From UPXZ01 sp047973025 (GTDB lineage: Bacteria > Bacteroidota > Bacteroidia > Bacteroidales > Paludibacteraceae): a stretch of 64,000 bases of DNA. Positions 53,601 to 61,973 of this stretch are shown piece after piece. The position numbers and the translations under genes are program-made. Location of the stretch: the NCBI GenBank assembly GCA_047973025.1, contig JBKEBE010000029.1:1-64000 (forward strand). Reading direction: 5' to 3'. Numbering within the stretch: the stretch's first letter is position 1; each line of letters begins with the position of its first letter. The notes beneath the pieces are model-generated. The model searched no databases and was not told the DNA's origin. It saw only the letters and a list, made by a program, of their open reading frames with translations.

Positions 53601-56102
53601 CTAAGGTTCGTATCCGGTCATCAATTTGTAGATCTTCTTATAGTTTTTCTTAAATTTCTCGGCATCATCTTTTTTCCCGAGCTTGTTGTAGGATTTTATG
53701 CAGATTTCAAAAATCTCATTATTTATCGGTTCTACGGCAAAGTATGAAGGGGCAATCTGAATGATCTTTCTATACTCTTTATTGTCGAACAGACTCAATA
53801 CGTATTTTCTGAGGAGAAGTTCAATTTTTTCTTCTTCAACAGCTTTGACATCATTTACGATATCGTCTTGAATATTATATAGTAAAGAGCCTTTGCTTAT
53901 CATCTCCAGAATTCGATCTATTAATTTGGAAAAATCATCTTGTTGTAAATCATTAATTTGATTCATCAAAGAACTGTATTCGGCAAAATCACAATAAAAG
54001 TCGTCGTTAAAAGTAAAGTACCACTGTGAATTTTGATGGACTAAGTTGATGCCTTCAATATCAATAAGTATATTTCTTAGTCGGTTGACGGTAACACCAC
54101 GGATATTTTTCGCGTCATTTGTTTCTTTTTCGGGCCAAAGACTTGACGTTAACTTTTCGGTCGAAATCCCGGTACCGTCTTCATTGGTGTTCAGAAGAAT
54201 TATGGCAAAAAGAATTTTTAATTTATTGCTAAATCGATAGCTGATGTCCACGCCTTTTTTATCAAACGCGGTAAAACTTCCGAATATATAGATGGCGGAT
54301 TTTTTTATTTGAAAGATATCGTGGCTTGTTGTTGACAGATTTAGTTTTTCGCTATCCGGTACATTCTTTCGATATCCTTTTTTTCGAATAACTCGTAAAA
54401 TAAAAAATAATACGAGCAATAAAGCCAAGGCGAATAATGCCGGGAGCAAATTTCGGATTAATCTTGCGGGGACAAGATTCTCTAATTCTGCCTTAAGGAT
54501 CGGAGGCGAGTATAAGGAGTAAACACGGATATTGGAATTGTTTTCTGAAAATTCATTAGTAACGACATAATACTCGTTTAGTTCTTTATTAAAGAAAAGA
54601 TTGATGGTCGTGTTCATATCTTCAGAATTAATCTTAATTGAATCGCTGACTATTTCATAACGTCCATTTTTTAGGTTAAATCGGTACAAAAAACCGGTGG
54701 TTTTTGCTACGTGATGCGCGTAACAAAAGGCATAAAAATGTGTACCTTCTTTGTTTAAGATGATGTTATTTCCAGGGATGAATTCGTTTTTTTGAATCTG
54801 ATTCAGTTCCCACAACTTGGTTATTTCCCGATTTTTTAGGTCTATTGTATATAAATCATAAAGGTTATGTCCTCCGTGTTCTTGTTTTCCTGATTCATTT
54901 CCGAATCCTCCAAATAGGAGTACTTCGTCGGAATTAGCACCATCGCCTAATGCCGAATAGAATCGGGGAGTGATGGCGTTTCCTTTAAAATCAATGGTAT
55001 CCCACTTAAAATGCTCGGTATTTAAATAGTATATTTTGTCCGAATAGATGTGGTTTTCATATCCGCCAACTTGGTACAAAATGTCTGACGAAGAAATGAA
55101 ACTATTGTGATGAATTAAGTTTTTACTGTTGCCGGGATTTAGGAAATTAATTGACAGGTCATCGGAAATAACTTTTCTTTCGTCATAGGTCGCTAATGAA
55201 TCGTAGCAAAGAAGTAAATATTGGCTGTGCTTCCGGTCGTAAATTACGTCATTTACCATGAAACCTTTCGGTGGATTAAGAATCTTGTTTCTTTTAGTAT
55301 AATTATTTCTCGGATAATAACTTATTATCGAATTTCCATTGGTAATCAATATTCGATTAGCTTCTTCTTCGTAAGCGACGTATGCTCTGTCGGCTATATT
55401 CGCGTTTAGTTTCTGCTCCCAATAGAAATGCTTGTTCACTATCCAACCGGGATTTTTTACAACAGCTTTTAGTTTTCCTGATTCTTCGTACGCAAATTCG
55501 CCGGATGCTTCTTTTAGAGGAAAGCTATAGGTCTTTTTAGGCGACGCTTCGATGTGAAGGTTTCTGATCAGCATTTGAGGAACATCTAAGTTAAGTCCGT
55601 AAAGTCCGAAAGCAAAGTGAAGCAGAGATGGATTCTTCAGTCCGACGGGCGAGCATGTATAGGTAGAGTCTTTTAGTCTTATGGTTACTTCATCTCGTTT
55701 CAGGTTAAACCGAAAAACGAAATGCAGTAGTTCTTTTTTGTCAATCGCGGCTTTGGTTATAGGAATCTGTACAGATTTATGGGTAATGGGACTGTGAAAA
55801 TCAAGATACATATTTTCGCTTCCATAAAAATTTACGAAAACAAATTCCACTTCTTTTTTTTGTTGATTTATTACTCGGAATATGTGCCCAAATTGCTCTG
55901 AGTTCCAAATGGATAAATCGAAGCTAATACTAAACGAATCGTCAACTTTCAATAATTTGTCATTGAAAATTTGCATAGAGGTCCGCTTGTCCACTTTTTC
56001 GGTGCTGGACGTAAAGAGTAGTCCGCCAACAGATTCCGCGCACAAGACGTACAATGAAGAAATTGTACAAATTATAAAAATATTTAATCGTTTAAGATTC
56101 AT
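53601..56102 (-). CDS. Transmembrane transcription regulator: periplasmic Kelch-like sensor, SARP/BTAD output
   Basis: The 833-residue protein has a signal-anchor or signal peptide (1-21), a LamG-like domain (about 40-190), a Kelch-like beta-propeller (about 225-530, with FGGFGNESGKQEHGGHNLYDLYTIDL), one membrane helix (about 551-571, NLLPALFALALLLVLFFILR) and a cytoplasmic part. Residues 603-705 form an OmpR/SARP-type winged helix (IFGSFTAFDKKGVDIS, LTSSLWPEKE, NIRGVTVNRLRNIL, WYFTFND), and 705-830 a BTAD-like helical domain (DFAEYSSLMNQ). This is a one-component regulator that would sense a ligand outside and bind DNA inside. It is neither a hybrid two-component system nor a SusR-type protein. 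Its start overlaps the stop of the DUF4965 gene upstream (ATGA), so the two are translationally coupled. It likely controls the SUS block downstream. Confidence 0.82.
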   Translation of the reverse strand: MNLKRLNIFIICTISSLYVLCAESVGGLLFTSSTEKVDKRTSMQIFNDKLLKVDDSFSISFDLSIWNSEQFGHIFRVINQQKKEVEFVFVNFYGSENMYLDFHSPITHKSVQIPITKAAIDKKELLHFVFRFNLKRDEVTIRLKDSTYTCSPVGLKNPSLLHFAFGLYGLNLDVPQMLIRNLHIEASPKKTYSFPLKEASGEFAYEESGKLKAVVKNPGWIVNKHFYWEQKLNANIADRAYVAYEEEANRILITNGNSIISYYPRNNYTKRNKILNPPKGFMVNDVIYDRKHSQYLLLCYDSLATYDERKVISDDLSINFLNPGNSKNLIHHNSFISSSDILYQVGGYENHIYSDKIYYLNTEHFKWDTIDFKGNAITPRFYSALGDGANSDEVLLFGGFGNESGKQEHGGHNLYDLYTIDLKNREITKLWELNQIQKNEFIPGNNIILNKEGTHFYAFCYAHHVAKTTGFLYRFNLKNGRYEIVSDSIKINSEDMNTTINLFFNKELNEYYVVTNEFSENNSNIRVYSLYSPPILKAELENLVPARLIRNLLPALFALALLLVLFFILRVIRKKGYRKNVPDSEKLNLSTTSHDIFQIKKSAIYIFGSFTAFDKKGVDISYRFSNKLKILFAIILLNTNEDGTGISTEKLTSSLWPEKETNDAKNIRGVTVNRLRNILIDIEGINLVHQNSQWYFTFNDDFYCDFAEYSSLMNQINDLQQDDFSKLIDRILEMISKGSLLYNIQDDIVNDVKAVEEEKIELLLRKYVLSLFDNKEYRKIIQIAPSYFAVEPINNEIFEICIKSYNKLGKKDDAEKFKKNYKKIYKLMTGYEP

Positions 56103-58600
56103 TGATTTCGTTGAGAAATAACTTTATCTTCCATCATTTTTATATAGAATCCTCCGGTAACAGATCTTGCTCTGAAAGCTACGTGTTGAGGCTTATCTGT
56201 CCAATACCAGTCAGACATGGGTATTCTATCCGTTGTTTCATTTACAAATTTGTAAAGTGGACTAATGAGTAGTTGGAAGTCTGAAGTACTTCGAGCCAAC
56301 GTTGCAGACCAAACTATCCAGTCTGCCTTCGTGTACAAGTGCTTACTATCCAACGGCAACCCGTATTTGTTTTGTTTGGTAAGATAAAACGCAATTTCTT
56401 TTTCGATAACTTCATGTGGAAATACGTTGATCTTTAATATTTTATCCCACACTAAATTGTATTTTTGGCTCCATGTATCCGGTTGGTCAAACGCAAATCG
56501 GTAGTGATCCCCATCATCAGTCTCTTTGACCCACTGCAACGCCAACGTGCGAGCTAATGAAGCATATTTTCTCGCTTTATCATTGTATCCGAGCATATCT
56601 GCCAATCTCCCATAGGAAGCAATACCCAATATGCCTTTAATAGATAAATTAGCATTGTGAGCAGAATGTCCGGTAAATATATCGGTATTTTCCTGATAAT
56701 CAGGATCGAATCCTTTCTCTACGAGAAAATCTGCCCATTGTGAAAGTGTAGTCCAATGTTTCTGTGCATAACCTGCATTACCTTCCATGGTTGCTATCGC
56801 GGCTGTAAGAATAAGCATATTTCCGGATTCTTCAACCGGCATCGCTATTTCAGATATTTGACCGCCGGCAATCGGATAAAGACCGACATCATGTGGAGCA
56901 AATTTTTTGTCCCATCTTCCACTTTCTACGTAATAGAAAATCGGATTAAGCATCCCTTTTACCAAATCTACATTATACAAAAGAAACAGAGGCGAAGAAG
57001 GATAAGCAACATCAACGGTGGCTATGGAACCACTGCTGTAATTTTCTTTCGATAAGAATAATAACTCGCCATTTGGAGATTGAACAAGTTTGTGAGCCGA
57101 AACAGTTTGACGGTAGGCTAATGCACATAGTTCCGCATATTCTTGACCACCGCTTTCGATTGCGGCTGACATGAGCGAATAGTCAAAATTATTGCAAGTT
57201 TCTTTTAACGGCTTATATTCTTTTGCCGCGGAAGAAAATATGGAAAAAATATCTTTATCTCCGGTTCTATTCCAGTACGGACGTAAACTTTGACCGAAAT
57301 ATTGAATGGAATACAAATCATCATAGCCCAGCATGAAAAATCCATTTACCTGTTTTCTCACACTTCCCAGCTCTCTGGAAAATGCAAATTTATCTTGCTT
57401 ATCAGGAGAAAGTGGCACATTCTCGGTCAAAGTCCCACTAGTATCAAAATCTTTTCTCATCGAATATCCATCGCCTATTGCAGACTGAGTATTTTTTCTT
57501 TCGGCACACAGATGAAAATATCCCCAATCAATGCGCACGTCATCACCTTTTTTACCTAAAATATGTTGAGATTGACTTCCTGTTTTCAAAAATAATAAAT
57601 TGTCTTTTTCTATCTTTTCGGTAATGCTGGGTTGGTTGGGAACATTCAGAGCCCAAGACGTTTCTCCTTCTAAATAGATACTAACATTGTGTGATTTTGA
57701 ATCATTCGAAAATACTTTGTAGCTAATGTAGTTAACCGGACGAGATAATAATTCCAGATTGTCCAATAACAGCGGAGCCGTAAAAGTTAATTCCAAGATT
57801 ATAGGACCACACTCAAAGTTATAAATAGTTTGAGTTGGCAATACTTCGACGGATCGTTGTAAAGCGGTTCGCTTAAATTTTTGTTCTTGTTGAAGTTCAA
57901 TACTTAATCCAAAATCAAGAAAACCATCCCCGCCTGTATTCTGACAATAAGCGGCGATAATATTCTTGCCCTTCAATAATGAAGAAGAGAGTGCTTTACT
58001 CAACTCCACTTTCACATTGTCATGGCAACAATTATCTTTACTGTCAATTACCGGAATCCCATTGATGTAAATAACCACGTTATCGTCGTGGGAATACTCT
58101 AAAAATACCTTTGCATTTTCTTCTATGTCTTCTTGTAGCAAGAACTCTCTTCTAACCCAGATATGTTCACTTGTCCAATTGGTGTTAATCTTTTGACCAT
58201 TTTTGCGAACACCAAATGCGCCTTTCCCATTCTTCCATGAGCTGTCATCATAGTCCTTAAACATCCAATTTCCTGACGGATTTTCGTTCAAATATTTTGC
58301 GTCCCATCCATCAACATCACTTGTAACTACCAATGGAATCAACTGATTTTTTTCAACACCCATAAATCGGTACGATTCGCCGTCAACCCTTATTGCGCCT
58401 AACAATGGAAACGCTTTACCGGTCCAGTGCGAGAGCTGCATATTATATAATGTATCTCCAAAGAGCCAGGCGTTGGTATAGGTATCTATATTTATGATTG
58501 GATATGCAGGCGCGCGTAAACTACTCGTGGGTAGGTTTTCATCCTGATTCTTGCAACTAAAGAATGCTAAGATAGATAGTATAAAGATTATCTTTTTCAT
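56099..58600 (-). CDS. DUF4965-family (glutaminase A-like) lipoprotein, paralog 3
   Basis: The 833-residue lipoprotein (lipobox FFSC, Cys16) is the first gene of the PUL. It has the same layout as its two paralogs: DUF4964 start (RAPAYPIINIDTYTNAWLFG), inserted jelly roll (about 80-240, IWVRREFLLQEDIEENAKVF ... IIAAYCQNTGG), DUF5127, DUF4965 and DUF1793. It resembles paralog 1 more than paralog 2 (for example ISPLYKFVNETTDRIPMSDWYWTDKP). Its stop codon overlaps the regulator start by 4 bp, so the enzyme and the sensor are coupled; the enzyme might generate or remove the ligand the sensor detects (inference). Confidence 0.8.
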   Translation of the reverse strand: MKKIIFILSILAFFSCKNQDENLPTSSLRAPAYPIINIDTYTNAWLFGDTLYNMQLSHWTGKAFPLLGAIRVDGESYRFMGVEKNQLIPLVVTSDVDGWDAKYLNENPSGNWMFKDYDDSSWKNGKGAFGVRKNGQKINTNWTSEHIWVRREFLLQEDIEENAKVFLEYSHDDNVVIYINGIPVIDSKDNCCHDNVKVELSKALSSSLLKGKNIIAAYCQNTGGDGFLDFGLSIELQQEQKFKRTALQRSVEVLPTQTIYNFECGPIILELTFTAPLLLDNLELLSRPVNYISYKVFSNDSKSHNVSIYLEGETSWALNVPNQPSITEKIEKDNLLFLKTGSQSQHILGKKGDDVRIDWGYFHLCAERKNTQSAIGDGYSMRKDFDTSGTLTENVPLSPDKQDKFAFSRELGSVRKQVNGFFMLGYDDLYSIQYFGQSLRPYWNRTGDKDIFSIFSSAAKEYKPLKETCNNFDYSLMSAAIESGGQEYAELCALAYRQTVSAHKLVQSPNGELLFLSKENYSSGSIATVDVAYPSSPLFLLYNVDLVKGMLNPIFYYVESGRWDKKFAPHDVGLYPIAGGQISEIAMPVEESGNMLILTAAIATMEGNAGYAQKHWTTLSQWADFLVEKGFDPDYQENTDIFTGHSAHNANLSIKGILGIASYGRLADMLGYNDKARKYASLARTLALQWVKETDDGDHYRFAFDQPDTWSQKYNLVWDKILKINVFPHEVIEKEIAFYLTKQNKYGLPLDSKHLYTKADWIVWSATLARSTSDFQLLISPLYKFVNETTDRIPMSDWYWTDKPQHVAFRARSVTGGFYIKMMEDKVISQRNQ

Positions 58601-58638
58601 CTGTTTAAAACTTCATCTGTTAAAATTTATTTTTTACA

Positions 58639-58729
58639 CAAAGGTTAGAACCCTGTCTGTAGGCAGACGAGTACCACGCTACTAATCATCCATCTGCGTT
58701 TGGGAATGATTATTAATGGCAGTTTCTCG
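58639..58729 (-). repeat. Diverged copy 4 of the intergenic leader element
   Basis: Read on the - strand it keeps GAAACTGCCAT and a 25-nt block with about five changes from copy 1 (ATGATTAGTAGCGTG core). Instead of the GACACA/TGTGTC arms it has GCAGA and TCTGC at the equivalent places, which also pair. An extra hairpin GTCTG/CAGAC (58655-58668) is added. It lies in the leader of the first PUL gene, downstream of the TATCTTTG box. Confidence 0.55.
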
Positions 58730-58844
58730 ATTGACAGTAATGCTTTAATTCTTGTCTGTCAATATACTCTTTTTTGAACAGACACTACGAAAAAATCTTT
58801 TTGTGATGAAATTCAATCTACGTGGTATAAAATGTCATCAAATA

Positions 58845-58852
58845 CAAAGATA
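58845..58852 (-). promoter_or_regulatory. Likely -7 element for the first PUL transcript
   Basis: TATCTTTG on the - strand matches TAnnTTTG, about 245 bp upstream of the first PUL gene. Transcription from here would give a long leader containing element copy 4. The -33 region is AT-rich with no clear TTTG. The rest of the 392-bp gap 58601-58992 holds element copies 4 and 5 and no gene. Confidence 0.45.
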
Positions 58853-58918
58853 CAATAATTCTTTTATGGTTTAATTGTTTTTTTGTTTATTCGCCAAATG
58901 TAGCTCATGGCGAGTGAT

Positions 58919-58974
58919 GAGTATTTACTCGATCGATCAACTTGTGTGTTAAAGTTAGCGTAGATGGCTGTTCT
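58919..58974 (-). repeat. Partial copy 5 of the intergenic element, next to folC
   Basis: The 34-bp part 58941-58974 keeps AACAGCCAT, then TAACTTTA and ACACACAAG in the same order and almost the same spacing as copies 1-3 (one base shorter). The distal half is unrelated and ends in a small hairpin GAGTA/TACTC (58919-58930). It starts about 20 bp after the folC stop. Confidence 0.55.
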
Positions 58975-58992
58975 CTTTTCGCTTGAATAACC

Positions 58993-60279
58993 CTACTCCG
59001 TGAAAAACTGAAGCGATTCGCCCACGACGAAATTGCTCCCTCCTATAAAAATCAAATCTTTTTTACCGGCATTATTTAGTGCCGTTTGCACAGCATCTTT
59101 TACTTTCGGAAAATAATCGCCTGAGAGATTAAATTTTTCAGCAATGCTTTGAATCTTCGCGGAAGAAAGCGCACGCTTGTTTTGAGCTTCTGTAAAGTAA
59201 TACGTGGCGTAAGTTGGCAGTAACCCGAGTACGCCCGAAATATCCTTGTCGTCTGCCATTCCAAATACAATGTGTAAATTTGTATCTCCTTGAGCTACGA
59301 GTTGTTCGGCTACATATTGAATGCCTTCCTTGTTGTGTCCCGTGTCTAAAATAACGGTAGGATTTTTTCGGATAATCTGCCACCTTCCTTGAAACCCCGT
59401 TAAATGTATAACATCCTTGAATCCGGTTTTTATGTCATTTTCGGTAATCAGAAAATCAAGCATCCTTAGTTCGTCAATACTTGTCAAGACAGCGACCACG
59501 TTTTTCAGTTGATAATCTCCCAATAATCCAATTTGAAAGCTACGTTCTTTATCAACAATGATATGCATTACATCGTTTTCACGACTGACCAAAGTAGCTC
59601 GATGGATTTGATCGGCGAATCGTATTTTCGCATTCGTCGATTTTGCTTTTTCAATAAATACCGTTTGCGTCTCGGAGTGCGTTTCGCTTACAATTACGGG
59701 GGTATTTTGCTTAATTATTCCTGCTTTTTCGGAAGCAATCTTTGTCAGCTCATCGCCCAAAAAATCAGTGTGATCGAACCCAATATTCGTGATTACGGAA
59801 AGAACAGGCTGAATGATGTTCGTACTGTCCAATCTGCCGCCTAATCCTACTTCGATGATTGCAATATCTACCATTTCGGAAGCAAAATAATCAAAAGCCA
59901 TCGCCATAGTAGCTTCAAAAAAAGAAGGTTGTATTGTTTCAAAACAATGTTTATTTTTATCGACAAAATCAATCACAAAGCGATGATTAATTTTCTTTCC
60001 ATCCACGCGTATCCGCTCTCCAAAATCTGTGAGGTGTGGCGATGTGTAAAGTCCGGTTTTATAGCCTGCCGATTGCAATACCGCTGACAAAAGATGAGAA
60101 ACCGAACCCTTTCCATTGGTACCCGCAACGTGAATGGTTTTATATTTCTCATGCGGATTGCCTAACTTTTCCATTATCTGAAACGATTTTTCCAACCCCG
60201 GCTTGTAAGCGGACGCGCCGATGTGATGAAAAACCGGTAGTCGGTCATATAGATATTGTAATGTTTCTTCGTATGTCAT
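58993..60279 (-). CDS. folC: Bifunctional folylpolyglutamate synthase / dihydrofolate synthase
   Basis: It adds glutamate to dihydropteroate and to folates in the cytosol, with ATP. The 428 residues match the family length. Marks are the P-loop GTNGKGS (53-59), the TSPHLTDFGERIRVDG segment, VGLGGRLDSTNI with the second ATP-site residues, FDHTDFLG, and LDTGHNKEG in the C-terminal Mur-ligase-like domain. It is transcribed away from tilS, with 119 bp between the two start codons, and borders the PUL on its right side. No signal peptide. Confidence 0.95.
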   Translation of the reverse strand: MTYEETLQYLYDRLPVFHHIGASAYKPGLEKSFQIMEKLGNPHEKYKTIHVAGTNGKGSVSHLLSAVLQSAGYKTGLYTSPHLTDFGERIRVDGKKINHRFVIDFVDKNKHCFETIQPSFFEATMAMAFDYFASEMVDIAIIEVGLGGRLDSTNIIQPVLSVITNIGFDHTDFLGDELTKIASEKAGIIKQNTPVIVSETHSETQTVFIEKAKSTNAKIRFADQIHRATLVSRENDVMHIIVDKERSFQIGLLGDYQLKNVVAVLTSIDELRMLDFLITENDIKTGFKDVIHLTGFQGRWQIIRKNPTVILDTGHNKEGIQYVAEQLVAQGDTNLHIVFGMADDKDISGVLGLLPTYATYYFTEAQNKRALSSAKIQSIAEKFNLSGDYFPKVKDAVQTALNNAGKKDLIFIGGSNFVVGESLQFFTE

Positions 60280-60361
60280 TTTTCAAATGTTATCTCTCAG
60301 AAGATTTTAACTTCACACCAACGGAATTTGTACATCAAGAATCAATCTCGAAACAATTCCG

Positions 60362-60369
60362 TATCTTTG
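60362..60369 (+). promoter_or_regulatory. -7 element of the tilS promoter
   Basis: TATCTTTG fits TAnnTTTG and lies 29 bp upstream of the ATG at 60399, which supports that start over the longer open frame beginning at 60036. The -33 element is not clear. Confidence 0.5.
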
Positions 60370-60398
60370 TAAAGACTGATGCAAAAATAGAACAAAAG

Positions 60399-61733
60399 AT
60401 GGAAACATTAAAAAAAGTGATGCAGTTTATAGATTCCAACCAACTGCTCCTGCCCGGTGAGAGGGTACTCGTCGGCGTAAGTGGAGGTGTGGATTCCGTT
60501 GTATTGCTGGATATGTTGTCCAAAGCCGGATACGAATGTGTTGTTGCTCACTGTAATTTCCATTTGCGCGAAAAAGAATCTGATCGTGACGAAAAATTTG
60601 TAGAAGAATTTGCGTTAAGTCGTAAACTTCTTTTTAAGAAAATAGACTTTGATACAACCACTTATGCTAAATCCAATAAAATTTCCATCGAGATGGCTGC
60701 GCGCGAACTTCGTTACCGTTGGTTTTATCAATTAGCGTCGGAGCAAAATTGTAGTTCAATCGCGGTCGCACACCACGCGGATGATTCGGTTGAAACGATC
60801 TTGTTCAATCTCATTCGGGGTACCGGTTTGAAAGGTTTGAAAGGTATTGATGCCGTAAACGATAAAGTCATTCGTCCATTGTTGAGTTGTAATCGTAACG
60901 AGATTGAAGCCTACGCGGAAACCAACGAATTGAAATTTGTGATCGACTCGACCAATAACCTGAATGATTTCAGTCGGAATAAAATAAGAAACCGGATTTT
61001 ACCCCTGATGGCAGAAATCAATCCGTCAATCCGTCAAACGTTAATCGAAACTGCCGATCGTCTTAAAGGAACCTGGGAGATTTACTCGGACAGCATACGT
61101 GATGTCGAGAAAAAAATCGCCAATCAAGAAGAAGGTCAGTATTTTATCCGGATACAGAAGCTTAAAAAACAACTTAATCCAGCAACTATTCTGTATGAGT
61201 TGTTGCATCCTTTCCATTTCAATCCGGATGTTGTTAACGATATTCAAGAAAATCTGGATAGCGAACCCGGAAAAAGATACTATTCTGAAACGCATCGACT
61301 CTTGAAAGACAGGGATTTTTTAATTGTTGATGCGATTAAACCCCGTGGAAATAGAGTGTATCAGATTGAATCACTGCAATCTGAAATTACTTTCCCCATT
61401 CGCCTGACTTTCGAAACGAAACGCAATGATGCTACTTTTCGATTAATCAACGACTCAAATCTTATCCAAGTCGATGCCGATAAACTACAATTTCCATTAG
61501 TGCTTCGTAGATGGAAACCGGGCGAAACGTTCTTTCCTTTTGGAATGAAAAGATCCAAAAAACTAAGCGATTTTTTTATCGACGAAAAAATTAATCGAAA
61601 TCAGAAGGAAGACACTTGGCTTTTGATATCCGGCGATAAGATTGTTTGGATTGTTGGTCTGCGGTTGGATGATCGATTTAGAATCGAAAAAAACACGAAA
61701 ACGATACTGGAGATAAACTTTAAACGTCAATAG
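60399..61733 (+). CDS. tilS: tRNA(Ile)-lysidine synthase
   Basis: It converts the wobble cytidine of the tRNA-Ile CAU anticodon to lysidine, with ATP and lysine, so that AUA codons are read correctly. From ATG 60399 the protein has 444 residues, the family length; the open frame extends upstream to 60036, but that part overlaps folC on the other strand and lacks homology-like character. The N-type ATP pyrophosphatase loop SGGVDS is at 28-33, and VAHCNFHLR, AARELRYRWF and AHHADDSVET are typical. The C-terminal TilS domain (RRWKPGETFFPFGMKRSKKLSDFF) is present. A -7 box lies 29 bp upstream. Confidence 0.95.
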   Translation: METLKKVMQFIDSNQLLLPGERVLVGVSGGVDSVVLLDMLSKAGYECVVAHCNFHLREKESDRDEKFVEEFALSRKLLFKKIDFDTTTYAKSNKISIEMAARELRYRWFYQLASEQNCSSIAVAHHADDSVETILFNLIRGTGLKGLKGIDAVNDKVIRPLLSCNRNEIEAYAETNELKFVIDSTNNLNDFSRNKIRNRILPLMAEINPSIRQTLIETADRLKGTWEIYSDSIRDVEKKIANQEEGQYFIRIQKLKKQLNPATILYELLHPFHFNPDVVNDIQENLDSEPGKRYYSETHRLLKDRDFLIVDAIKPRGNRVYQIESLQSEITFPIRLTFETKRNDATFRLINDSNLIQVDADKLQFPLVLRRWKPGETFFPFGMKRSKKLSDFFIDEKINRNQKEDTWLLISGDKIVWIVGLRLDDRFRIEKNTKTILEINFKRQ

Positions 61734-61820
61734 TACATAATTATAATTCCGTTATCCTACTCCAATTAACCGTCAAAGACTAAATATTCGGAAATTTCGC
61801 GTCTTTTTTTAACCAATATT

Positions 61821-61850
61821 TTTGTGAAATAAAAAAAAGTAGTAATTTTG
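61821..61850 (+). promoter_or_regulatory. Promoter of rho
   Basis: TTTG (61821-61824), 18 bp, then TAATTTTG (61843-61850): a near-ideal Bacteroidetes promoter. Transcription would begin about 61857, giving a leader of roughly 115 nt to the ATG at 61974. That also argues against the upstream in-frame start at 61848, which overlaps the -7 box. Confidence 0.75.
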
Positions 61851-61973
61851 CGGGACAAAACACATCCAATCATCCCGATTGAAGTCTTTTTTCTCAATAA
61901 TTTAGATAAACAAGTAATATTCTCCTTAACAAGGGAAAATCTCTCCGTAGTTTTATACTATTCATTATTCTTT

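Noticed and set aside
60036..60398. N-terminal extension of the tilS open frame
   Set aside because: It overlaps folC on the opposite strand and lies upstream of the TATCTTTG promoter box; the remaining 444 residues match the normal TilS length.
61848..61973. N-terminal extension of the rho open frame
   Set aside because: The ATG overlaps the -7 promoter element; the Rho N-terminal domain begins naturally at 61974.
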